From contig DAOSOK010000075.1 in NCBI GenBank assembly GCA_035373905.1, positions 1-7,711 of the forward strand: DNA of 7,711 nucleotides. The letters are read 5' to 3'. Origin of the DNA: Candidatus Ozemobacteraceae bacterium (lineage in GTDB: Bacteria > Muiribacteriota > Ozemobacteria > Ozemobacterales > Ozemobacteraceae). The position numbers and the translations under genes are program-made. Shown piece by piece: positions 1-6,034 of the stretch; position 1 is the first letter of the stretch, and each line of letters opens with the position of its first letter. Below the pieces are notes generated by a model. The model was not told where the DNA came from. It did no database searches and saw only the letters and a program-made list of their open reading frames with translations.

Positions 1-535
1 CCGAGCTTCGAATCGACTCCGGGTGAAGAATCGACTGGTGGCGCATAGTCTGTGTCTTATCCTGTGCCTCTCTCGAGCGCATCAGGTAGTATTCGCGAAC
101 CTTCATGTCATCGGGAAAGCGCCGTAGCCAGTCGTCGAGGAGCGGCTTCGCAGCCTGGTAACTCATCGAGGCGACCTGGGCCATCATATTCCGTCGCGGG
201 GTGACCTGCTCCGCAATCCTGATGACCTTTGGCTGCTCATCCAGCCATTCCGGTTTTTTCAGGGCTGGATCCAGGGAGTGGGCCTGCAGCCACAACCGCT
301 GTGCACTTGACGCATTCCCAGCCATTTTTGCGCGTTTTGCTTGCCGGAGCAGATTCTGCGCCTGGGCAATCTGGAGTACGCGGCGAACCTCCGGCGAAGG
401 TGGTGATGCCTGGGACGCCTTCGGTGCCGTTTTGGGGGGCCGCGCTGCAAAACCTGCATCGGCCGTGAAAAAACAGGCGAGAATGGCAATCCAGAAGCCT
501 AGGATCACGGTTCCGGCCGATGAACGGATTCTCAT
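1..535 (-). CDS. Exported protein with TPR-like helical segment, partial (C-terminus beyond left edge)
   Basis: About 178 codons are visible and the frame stays open to the left edge, so the C-terminus is missing. The ATG at 535-533 shares four bases (ATGA) with the TGA of the upstream gene and has an AGGAGA ribosome binding site about 8 nt before it, which supports this start and translational coupling. Residues 1-30 form a typical Sec signal peptide: MRIR, then a hydrophobic stretch, then a probable cut after GFA. A proline/alanine-rich linker follows. Residues ~50-95 (QNLLRQAKRAKMAGNASSA and on to AHSLDPALKKPEWL) resemble one TPR-like helix pair in spacing, and the rest looks helical and charged. 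I recognise no family. The position directly after a secretin-module protein suggests an envelope-complex role, which is inference only. Confidence 0.78.
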   Translation of the reverse strand, partial: MRIRSSAGTVILGFWIAILACFFTADAGFAARPPKTAPKASQASPPSPEVRRVLQIAQAQNLLRQAKRAKMAGNASSAQRLWLQAHSLDPALKKPEWLDEQPKVIRIAEQVTPRRNMMAQVASMSYQAAKPLLDDWLRRFPDDMKVREYYLMRSREAQDKTQTMRHQSILHPESIRSS

Positions 536-1581
536 TCGCTGTCTCCTGCTGTTGTTTGAAGCTCCAAAGGCAGGGGGGGCGGCGGGAGAGGCTTCCATGA
601 AGGATCGTCCGGAAAGGGGGAGGCCGAATCCGGTGCGGAAGGTCCGAGATCGGGCTGGAACACGGCCGGCCCGACCGTTCCCGGGTTCGTCCCGGGAAGA
701 GCCCTGGTGATCGGTGCGATCTCGATCCGGTCCGCGCGGATGATGATTGAACACTGATTCAGGTAGGCGATTTTGGTCAGGATCTGGCAGAACGGGACAT
801 TTCTGAACGATGCATGAACCGGGAAGTGCAGATCGTTCGGAAACAGGATCGGCGTTTCCCCGCCGAGCGAGATCTGCCGGAGAACGAACTGGATGTCATT
901 CCCGCGTGACAGCAGCGTGCCGGGTTTTTGTAACCCCGGGAACCCTGCCGCGAGCTGCTCGGGGCGTTGCTGTTGCAGGCGGGCCAGAATTGCCGTCCAT
1001 GACTCGCCGTCCGACTCCACGGGAAGCACCAGCAGCACGGAGCCGGCGAAGGCGAACCGGTGATGCCGGGGCATGATCTTGAGGAGCATCTGCTCGAGGG
1101 TGGTGCCGTGAACACAGGGGGCGATCGTCGCGCCTGCACGGTGATGCATGACGACGTGATGCCCGAAACCGGCCGTCAGGAGCTCAAGTGCCTCCCAGAG
1201 ACCGCTCGGCGACCCCAGGAGAGACCAGCCCTTGTGAAACCGCGGTCTTTTTGAAAGAGAAACTGGCATTTCCACGAACGTGTTCATCGAATTCCGCTTG
1301 AGCAGAACGCTTTCGCGTCGGATCTCCTCGACGCGCCACTCGTTGTCGAGCCGCGTTTTTGCCAGGGCGTGAAACCGCTCCCCGTTGTGGCGGATCCAGG
1401 CTCGCGCTTCCGATGGACCGTAGAGAATCGTCTCTACGACGGGATCTCCGGCCTGCGGTCTTCGGAACTGCGGTCCGGTATGTGCGATGGAGGCGGCTGC
1501 CGAAAGGAAGGCGAATATCAGCAGGAACATCGAGCCGATTTTCCACACGAGTGCGTATCGAGGCCGCAAGACCAGGATCAC
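532..1581 (-). CDS. Predicted periplasmic protein with GspC/PilP-like segment and two STN (secretin N0-like) modules
   Basis: The protein is 349 aa if read from GTG 1581, which overlaps the asd stop as GTGA. The frame stays open upstream, but that part lies inside asd. ATG 1530 is an alternative start. I prefer the GTG because it adds the basic residues (R, R, K) that the hydrophobic stretch MFLLIFAFLSAAASIA needs to be a signal peptide or anchor; neither start has a strong ribosome binding site. Residues ~47-107 (VETILYGPSEARAWI ... RVEEIRRESVLLKR) have the pattern of GspC/PilP homology regions. Residues ~127-188 (GLWEALELL ... TTLEQMLLKIM ... SVLLVLPV) and ~229-291 (DIQFVLRQIS ... ASFRNVPFCQILTKIAYL ... 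RADRIEIAPI) each follow the beta-alpha-beta pattern of STN domains at secretin and TonB-receptor N-termini. The C-terminal ~50 residues are proline-rich. No secretin beta-barrel is present. The likely role is a periplasmic piece of a secretion or pilus machine. Domain calls are by eye. Confidence 0.8.
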   Translation of the reverse strand: MILVLRPRYALVWKIGSMFLLIFAFLSAAASIAHTGPQFRRPQAGDPVVETILYGPSEARAWIRHNGERFHALAKTRLDNEWRVEEIRRESVLLKRNSMNTFVEMPVSLSKRPRFHKGWSLLGSPSGLWEALELLTAGFGHHVVMHHRAGATIAPCVHGTTLEQMLLKIMPRHHRFAFAGSVLLVLPVESDGESWTAILARLQQQRPEQLAAGFPGLQKPGTLLSRGNDIQFVLRQISLGGETPILFPNDLHFPVHASFRNVPFCQILTKIAYLNQCSIIIRADRIEIAPITRALPGTNPGTVGPAVFQPDLGPSAPDSASPFPDDPSWKPLPPPPLPLELQTTAGDSE

Positions 1582-2597
1582 GACGAAAAACGGCCTGTTT
1601 TCATCAGGTGCTCGAGAATGAGGACGCCGTTGGTGGCCGCGCCGCGGCGCAGATTGTCGGCCACGACCCACATGTTGAGTCCGTGCTCGACGCTCTCGTC
1701 GCGGCGTATGCGACCCACGAAGACCTCGTCACGATACTGGGCCAGGAGCGGGGTGGGGTAGACGTTGCCGGTCGGATCGTCCAAGACGACGATGCCGTCC
1801 GACTTCCCGAGAATGGCGCGAGCCTCGTCGGCGGTCATGGGGTTCGTCAGTTCGATGTTGACCGACTCGCTGTGGGCGTAGAATACGGGCACGCGGACCG
1901 TCGTGGCGCAGATCGGAACGGGCGTTTCCAGGATTTTCCGCGTCTCGCGGACCATCTTCTCCTCTTCGCGGCACATGCCCGAATCGAGGAAGATGTCGAT
2001 GTGAGGGAACAGGTTGAACCCGATCGGGTGCGGATACACCCCTTCGGGAAGCGGCTCGCCCGCCAGTAACGCGCGGCTCTGGGCCTTCAGGGTCTCGATC
2101 GCTTCGAGGCCGGTTCCGGAAACCGACTGGTAGGTCGAGACGACGATGCGCTTGATCGGGTTGACCCGATGAATCGGCGCGATCGCGACGACCATCTGGA
2201 TGGTGGAACAGTTGGGGTTCGCTATAATACCGCGAGGTATATCATTCAGGGCGTGCGGATTCACCTCGGGCACGACCAGCGGAACATCGGCGTCCATGCG
2301 GAACGCGTTGCTGTTGTCGATCACGACCGCACCGGCCGCGGCCGCCCGGGGGCACCATGTCCTGCTGACCTCGGTGCCGGCCGAAAAAAAGACGGCGTCG
2401 AGGCCGGAAAAGTCTGCCCCCTCGAGCGCCTCGACCTCGATCTGGCTGCCGGCGAAAGGAAGCTCGATGCCTTTGCTGCGTTCCGATGCGAACAGCCGCA
2501 GGCGGCGCGGGACGAGCTTGCGCTCCTCCAGCACCTTCAGGATGGTGTGGCCGACGGCGCCGGTGGCGCCTACGATACCGAACGATGGGGCCTGCAT
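1578..2597 (-). CDS. asd: Aspartate-semialdehyde dehydrogenase
   Basis: This cytoplasmic enzyme reduces L-aspartyl-4-phosphate to aspartate-4-semialdehyde with NADPH, the branch point to lysine/diaminopimelate, threonine and methionine. At 339 aa it has the usual length and looks complete. The N-terminal Rossmann motif GIVGATGAVG (residues 7-16) binds NADP. The catalytic cysteine is Cys130 in ANPNCSTIQ. Arg235 and His242 in RVPVFYAHSESV match the substrate-binding Arg and the catalytic His (R267 and H274 in the E. coli enzyme). The substrate/dimer region STYQSVSGTG (154-163) is also present. The length and the short RVPV-type C-terminal part fit the bacterial class near the Streptococcus and Bacillus enzymes rather than the longer E. 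coli form. The start is clear: AAGGAGA at 2605-2611 lies about 7 nt before the ATG. It sits 21 bp after a small exported-protein gene, and its stop overlaps the next gene. This is an unusual setting, since asd often neighbours dapA, lysC, leu or usg/truA genes. Confidence 0.97.
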   Translation of the reverse strand: MQAPSFGIVGATGAVGHTILKVLEERKLVPRRLRLFASERSKGIELPFAGSQIEVEALEGADFSGLDAVFFSAGTEVSRTWCPRAAAAGAVVIDNSNAFRMDADVPLVVPEVNPHALNDIPRGIIANPNCSTIQMVVAIAPIHRVNPIKRIVVSTYQSVSGTGLEAIETLKAQSRALLAGEPLPEGVYPHPIGFNLFPHIDIFLDSGMCREEEKMVRETRKILETPVPICATTVRVPVFYAHSESVNIELTNPMTADEARAILGKSDGIVVLDDPTGNVYPTPLLAQYRDEVFVGRIRRDESVEHGLNMWVVADNLRRGAATNGVLILEHLMKTGRFSS

Positions 2598-2618
2598 ACG
2601 TTGATCTCCTTGAAAAGG

Positions 2619-3248
2619 TCACTCCCCGGATGAGGTGGCTGATTCCGTTTCCTCACCGGAGGTTTCTGTGAGCGATTCCTGCATGAACGACCGGTATCCC
2701 GCCGGTCGGTGAAAGCGTTTCGGGATATCCGCTTTCGGCGGCCGGCCGGCCGGAACGTCGACCGCCGGCATCGTGAGCGAGGCGAGAAGTCCCGCCGGGA
2801 GAGGCAGCAGGCCCGCCGCCGAAGCCTGTTCCGGTTGCCGGGACGCCGATCCCGCATGTTGTTCCGTCACCGTTCTCGTCGATTGTTCTCTGAAACGCGA
2901 GAAATCAGGCATTTTCGGCGGCGTGAACCGGAAGCGCGGCTGGGTTTGACTTCCCCTTTGTGCGGACGTGCCCGAATCGGCATCGGGATCGATCGGTTCG
3001 ACCGGGTCTGCGACCTTCGGTTCCGCGTCGTTTCGAGGCGGTTTCCCCGACGTTTCCTGCTGCGAAGCTTCGTTCATCCATTCCGGGAACTGGGATTTCT
3101 GAAAGCCTGGTAACGGCACGTTCCCAGGATCCTCGTCCCGAAGAGACTGGGCGTGCCCGACACATGCCGGGCACGAGACCAGGGCACAGGCTAGGCCCAG
3201 GCAAACGATCCGATGCGACATTTTCATACGCCGCCGAAAACGTACCAT
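2619..3248 (-). CDS. Small exported proline/serine-rich protein of unknown function
   Basis: The protein is 209 aa, read from ATG 3248 with GGAGAGA ending 5 nt before it. The open frame extends much further upstream (to 3947), but that part is antisense to the divergent plus-strand gene and reads through a repeat, so it is not coding. In-frame ATGs at 3227 and 3221 are alternatives. The N-terminus MVRFRRRMKMSHR is strongly basic and is followed by a hydrophobic stretch IVCLGLACALVSC. Either signal peptidase I cleaves after VGHA, or the LVSC motif acts as a lipobox, making a lipoprotein. The mature part is acidic and low-complexity, rich in P, S, E, D and Q, and looks largely disordered. Residues ~145-160 (SAAGLLPLPAGLLASL) form one hydrophobic patch. 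No family was recognised. It is first in the asd gene set and has the divergent promoter region behind it. Confidence 0.78.
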   Translation of the reverse strand: MVRFRRRMKMSHRIVCLGLACALVSCPACVGHAQSLRDEDPGNVPLPGFQKSQFPEWMNEASQQETSGKPPRNDAEPKVADPVEPIDPDADSGTSAQRGSQTQPRFRFTPPKMPDFSRFREQSTRTVTEQHAGSASRQPEQASAAGLLPLPAGLLASLTMPAVDVPAGRPPKADIPKRFHRPAGYRSFMQESLTETSGEETESATSSGE

Positions 3249-3341
3249 GAAACTCTCTCCATGGGAAGACATCCCTCCCACCCATGATGGGGGCAACCCC
3301 GGCACCCCTTGCCGCAATGTGCGTGATCGTATACACTGAAG
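3249..3341. promoter_or_regulatory. Divergent promoter region with a shared GTATAC core
   Basis: These 93 bp separate the leftward asd gene set from the rightward GHKL gene. The palindrome GTATAC at 3329-3334 offers a -10-like hexamer on each strand: TATACA (3330-3335) rightward and TATACG (3333-3328) leftward. Rightward, TTGCCG at 3309-3314 could be a -35, though the 15-nt spacer is short. Transcription would then begin at about the ATG at 3342, giving a leaderless or nearly leaderless mRNA, which fits the lack of a good ribosome binding site there. Leftward I find no convincing -35, and the leader would be about 70 nt. Two small GC-rich hairpins, CCCA-TGA-TGGG (3281-3290) and GGGG-CAA-CCCC (3290-3300), meet at a G-run (3289-3293) and share base 3290, so they could compete. 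The promoter calls are weak. Confidence 0.35.
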
Positions 3342-3905
3342 ATGATGAATACTTCGCTGGGTCCGCCGAAACAGGTGCGCCTTCGGTACAAAAATCCCCG
3401 ATACGATCGGGTCGTGAGGATCAACACAGAGACGATCGCCCGCAAAATGGGCTTTGACGAGGACCAGATTTTCGACATCACCCTGGCCGTGGAAGAGGCC
3501 TACGCCAATGCCATCGAACATGCGTCCAGGCACGGTCCCGATCTCGAACTCGAAATCGTCTACCACCTTCACGGTGATCGTATCGTGATTACCGTTCACG
3601 ACAGCGGCTGTGGGTTTGATGCGCCCTTGAACGACGGCAGGGGAGTCCCCATGGCCGGAATCGACTGCGCCCGCGGCCGCGGAATCGCGCTGATCCGCAT
3701 GCTGTCGGACATCGCCGAAATCATTTCCGAACCGGGCCTCGGAACGCTGATCAGCATCACGAAATACTTGAAAAAGCCTGTCTCGAAGCCGGGCAAGGCA
3801 GCTCCGAAAAAAAAGCCCGCCACGCGTAAGCAGGCCCATCCGGTGAAAAAAACGGTTCGCCGCGCCCCCAGTGCCCGAAAGCGTGAAGAACGGTCGGCCT
3901 GCTGA
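3342..3905 (+). CDS. RsbW/SpoIIAB-like GHKL ATPase (anti-sigma factor/serine kinase type) with basic C-terminal tail
   Basis: The protein is 187 aa. Residues ~15-143 form a compact HATPase_c_2 domain. The N box is EEAYANAIEHA (51-61, with Glu52 and Asn56), the G1 box is DSGCGFD (87-93), the G2 region is ARGRGIALIRML (110-121), and the closing GLGTLISITKYL (132-143) is typical of this family. Relatives are SpoIIAB, RsbW and RsbT, cytoplasmic proteins that bind a sigma factor or phosphorylate a STAS anti-anti-sigma factor. No STAS, PP2C or sigma gene is adjacent, so the partner is unknown. Residues ~144-187 are an added tail dense in Lys and Arg (KKPVSKPGKAAPKKK and further KK/RR pairs), absent from the short classic members. 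The tail may bind nucleic acid or another acidic surface. Starts at 3342 and 3345 (ATGATG) are both possible, and an in-frame stop at 3324 rules out a longer form. Confidence 0.9.
   Translation: MMNTSLGPPKQVRLRYKNPRYDRVVRINTETIARKMGFDEDQIFDITLAVEEAYANAIEHASRHGPDLELEIVYHLHGDRIVITVHDSGCGFDAPLNDGRGVPMAGIDCARGRGIALIRMLSDIAEIISEPGLGTLISITKYLKKPVSKPGKAAPKKKPATRKQAHPVKKTVRRAPSARKREERSAC
3807..3829 (+). other. Possible -1 slippery site (A AAA AAG) with an early stop in the shifted frame
   Basis: A run of eight A (3807-3814) followed by G lies in frame as AAA AAA AAG (Lys156-158), so it contains the heptamer A AAA AAG used by E. coli dnaX. After a -1 slip the ribosome would read GCC CGC CAC GCG and stop at TAA 3827-3829, giving a product of 162 residues with the last 29 tail residues replaced by four. 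A weak SD-like AAGG lies at 3795-3798, about 8 nt before the run. I see no strong stimulatory hairpin downstream. The motif and the stop are seen in the sequence. That shifting happens is inference. Confidence 0.35.
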
Positions 3906-3915
3906 AAAAAACAGC

Positions 3916-3987
3916 TTTACCACAAAGGCACAGAGGCACAGAGACACAGAGAACCGATTGGGTATTCACCACAAAGGCACAAAAATG
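3916..3987 (+). repeat. Left half of palindrome: two forward CACARAGR repeat units
   Basis: The first unit carries four consecutive 8-mers at 3921-3952: CACAAAGG, CACAGAGG, CACAGAGA, CACAGAGA. The second unit begins TTCACCAC at 3965 and carries CACAAAGG and CACAAAAA (3970-3985). The spacer between them contains ATTGGGTA. Confidence 0.85.
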
Positions 3988-3999
3988 CTCTTGCATCTT

Positions 4000-4060
4000 G
4001 TCTTTGTGCCTTCGTGTTTTCGTGGTGAAATTTTCTCTGTGTCTCGGTGCCTCTGTGGTG
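4000..4060 (-). repeat. Right half of palindrome: two reverse CACARAGR repeat units
   Basis: Read on the minus strand, the outer unit gives CACAGAGG, CACCGAGA, CACAGAGA (4057-4034) after a CAC leader. The inner unit begins TTTCACCAC at 4030 and continues with CACGAAAA, CACGAAGG and CACAAAGA. The arms match the left half imperfectly, so the copies have drifted. Confidence 0.85.
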
Positions 4061-4101
4061 CGTTGTCTTTTCAGAAACCCACGTACCCAATTTGTGGGAT
4101 G

Positions 4102-6006
4102 CTATTCGGCGATGCGGTGTTTCAGTTCGTCGAGGCGGCGCTTGATCGTGGAGAGGTCCATCGCGGCGAATTTCTCCGGCAGGAACTTGACGTCGGTGCA
4201 CTCGACGACGGCGATGAGATCCATGTATTCGAGCCGCTCCGCATGTGCCATCGGCCGATACGTCTTGAACGCTTCCTTCACGAAATAGCCGATCGGGTGT
4301 TTTTCGCGGCCTTCATTCTGGATCTCTAAGAGGCGCGAGGCGCTGATGATGATGCCTTCCATCTCGTTGCCGCCGATATCGAGATTGTCGGGAAACTCCG
4401 GAAGGTCGTCGGGGTCGAGGGCGACCTTGTTCTTCTTCGCGAGCGACATGAACAGCTCGCGTTTGCCTTCGACCGTCTGCGGTGAAAAGAGCGGGATATG
4501 GACGTCGAGCCGCCCGACTCGCTTGAGATCGACTTCGAGCAGGTCGGGGCGGGAGGTCGCGAACACCCAGAAAATCCGGCCGCGATTCCGCGTGTCGGCC
4601 ATCTCTCGGGCGAGCATGCCGTAGATGCGCCCCGAAAGACCGCCGTCGTCGGCCCCGCCGCCGCGCTTCCCGGCCATCTGGTCGGCCTCGTCGACGAAGA
4701 CGATGACCTGACCCATGGCGTGCAGTATTTTGAACACCTGCTCGAGGTTGCCTTCCGTCGCGCCGACCCACTTGTCGCGGAAATTCTTCAACTCGACGCA
4801 CGGAACGCCGGCCTCGCCCGCGAAACATTCGACAAGATATGTTTTTCCCGTTCCGATGCGGCCGTTGATCAGATACCCCATCGGAAGAGCCTTGAGCTTT
4901 CCCCGCTTCATCAGCTGGGCGTCCTGTCGCATCCAGCGAACCGCCTCGGTATGGCCGGCCACGGCATCGAGGGTCTTCGTCGACTCGACGAACTCGATGC
5001 GCCCGCCGGCGGATTTCTCGATCATCTCCTTCTTCACGCCGCGCAGATACTCCATCGTGATGCGGCGGTTGTTCTTGACCGCCCGCCGGATGAGATTCTG
5101 GATGTCGAGACGGGAAAGCCCTTCCAGCTTCGATGCGAGCGAGATACGATCGACGTCGCAGATCGCGGAAAAATCCGATATATCAGACGTTATTGTTTCG
5201 ATGAACGACAGGACCTCATCGGCCGTCGGAAGCTCGATGCGGAGCTTCGCCGAACGGGGATTCTCGACGACCTGACGGTTCATGTCGGTCAGGTTCTCGG
5301 CGACCATGCAGGTCGCGATGAAGGCGCTGTTGATGTTCGGGTCGGCAGCCCAGTCGAGGATGCGGATCAGCGTCTCGACGGTGTCGGGATTCGTGTAGGC
5401 CGGGTCCGTGCGGGGCAGGAGAAAATGCGCGTAATCGAGAATCACCGCTATGCGGACAGGGTCCGAAACGGGCTTTCCATCGGCTCCCGGGCGGGTGCGA
5501 AACAGGCCGTTCCGGATGAATCTGTCGATCAGCTCGAGGGCCCGCTTCGGCTCCTTCGGAAGCAGGTTGCCCAGCTCGAGAAGCTTGCCTGGATCGCCTG
5601 TCGGAGCCGCCGGTACCCCCGTGAAGCCCGTCCGGTGAAAATCGTCGAACACCTTGAGAAACGACTGGAACAGGTCCCCGCCCCGGAGACACCGGATGCC
5701 CTTGCCGCGGTCGTAGGTGATGACCGCTTCGAACGGAGCGAACATCACGGTGCTCAGGAAGTCGCGCAGGCCCATCGCCTGCAGTGCGGCGTCCGGAGAC
5801 GGCTTCCAGGGAACCCAGTCGTTGATGTTGCCGTAGAGGATGAACTGGCTGACCGAGCCGCTCTTGAAGATTTCCGCCATCTCCTGGGCCCATTTCGGGG
5901 AACCTGCCATCTGGCTTGCCGTCTGTGCCGGCATTGCTGCCGCCATGCCGGTCGCGGGTTGAGCGGAGGGGGGAAGGGAGCGCGGGGACTGTGGCTGGTC
6001 TGACAT
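4102..6006 (-). CDS. Ycf46-like AAA ATPase with degenerate first domain and one active AAA module
   Basis: The protein is 634 aa from ATG 6006, preceded by AGGAGAG about 5-6 nt upstream. A further upstream ATG at 6084 lies inside the previous gene and has no such support. Residues 1-35 are a Pro/Gln/Ala-rich linker. Residues ~36-320 look like a nucleotide-free RecA/AAA fold: a strand SQFILYGNIND where a Walker A would be, a Walker B-like VRIAVILDYAHF (Asp191), and FIATCMVAENL in the sensor-1 place. Residues ~345-600 are a canonical AAA module: Walker A GRIGTGKT (382-389, Lys388), pore-loop-like KWVGATEGN, Walker B VIVFVDEAD (Asp439, Glu440), sensor-1 region FATSRPD and Arg499 in RVGRLD as likely arginine finger. 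This order matches the Ycf46 group of COG0464. Its substrate is unknown. It lies 28 bp after a membrane coiled-coil gene in one operon, so it may remodel a membrane-associated complex. Confidence 0.92.
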   Translation of the reverse strand: MSDQPQSPRSLPPSAQPATGMAAAMPAQTASQMAGSPKWAQEMAEIFKSGSVSQFILYGNINDWVPWKPSPDAALQAMGLRDFLSTVMFAPFEAVITYDRGKGIRCLRGGDLFQSFLKVFDDFHRTGFTGVPAAPTGDPGKLLELGNLLPKEPKRALELIDRFIRNGLFRTRPGADGKPVSDPVRIAVILDYAHFLLPRTDPAYTNPDTVETLIRILDWAADPNINSAFIATCMVAENLTDMNRQVVENPRSAKLRIELPTADEVLSFIETITSDISDFSAICDVDRISLASKLEGLSRLDIQNLIRRAVKNNRRITMEYLRGVKKEMIEKSAGGRIEFVESTKTLDAVAGHTEAVRWMRQDAQLMKRGKLKALPMGYLINGRIGTGKTYLVECFAGEAGVPCVELKNFRDKWVGATEGNLEQVFKILHAMGQVIVFVDEADQMAGKRGGGADDGGLSGRIYGMLAREMADTRNRGRIFWVFATSRPDLLEVDLKRVGRLDVHIPLFSPQTVEGKRELFMSLAKKNKVALDPDDLPEFPDNLDIGGNEMEGIIISASRLLEIQNEGREKHPIGYFVKEAFKTYRPMAHAERLEYMDLIAVVECTDVKFLPEKFAAMDLSTIKRRLDELKHRIAE

Positions 6007-6034
6007 GGTTCGTTCTCTCCTGTTCGGAAAGGGC

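Larger units (their letters stand above)
3902..4092. repeat. Large imperfect palindrome of CACAGAG-type dispersed repeats between convergent genes
   Basis: The segment fills the gap between the convergent GHKL and AAA genes. It holds two forward units (3916-3953 and 3965-3987), a short centre (3988-3999), and two reverse units (4000-4030 and 4031-4060). Each unit is a leader close to TTCACCAC followed by 8-bp repeats of the form CACARAGR. Two further inverted pairs lie outside: CTGAAAA (3902-3908) with TTTTCAG (4068-4074), and ATTGGGTA (3957-3964) with TACCCAAT (4084-4091). The first pair overlaps the TGA stop of the plus-strand gene. Transcripts from either side could fold into a long hairpin, so the element may act as a bidirectional terminator. 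Such repeats are a known source of falsely predicted short proteins. Confidence 0.85.

Noticed and set aside
1359..2069. Plus-strand open frame of 236 codons opposite asd
   Set aside because: Asd is certain on the minus strand, and this is its complement in another frame.
3901..3918. Intrinsic terminator (GCTG, seven A, CAGC, TTT) at the end of the GHKL gene
   Set aside because: The stem has only four pairs, it overlaps the stop codon and the T-tract is three bases. The larger palindrome beside it is a better candidate for termination.
3249..3947. Long N-terminal extension of the exported protein gene (open to 3947)
   Set aside because: It would lie antisense across the whole GHKL gene and part of the repeat. 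The internal start at 3248 has a ribosome binding site and a proper signal peptide.
3816..4000. Frameshift or pseudogene in the GHKL gene because of A-runs and the odd basic tail
   Set aside because: The frame is open to a normal stop, the Lys/Arg/Pro composition is consistent throughout, and the core domain is complete.
3916..4060. CRISPR-like array
   Set aside because: The units are inverted, uneven in length and built from 8-bp tandem motifs. There are no constant repeats with unique spacers and no cas gene.
3871..4329. Short open frames reading through the repeats (also 3917-4201 and 3998-4288)
   Set aside because: Their peptides (for example HHRGTETQRK and FHHENTKAQR types) are the well-known false translations of CACAGAG repeats.
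4498..6003. Plus-strand open frame of 501 codons opposite the AAA gene
   Set aside because: It is antisense to a gene with clear AAA motifs and its translation shows no known pattern. Long antisense frames are expected in GC-rich coding DNA.
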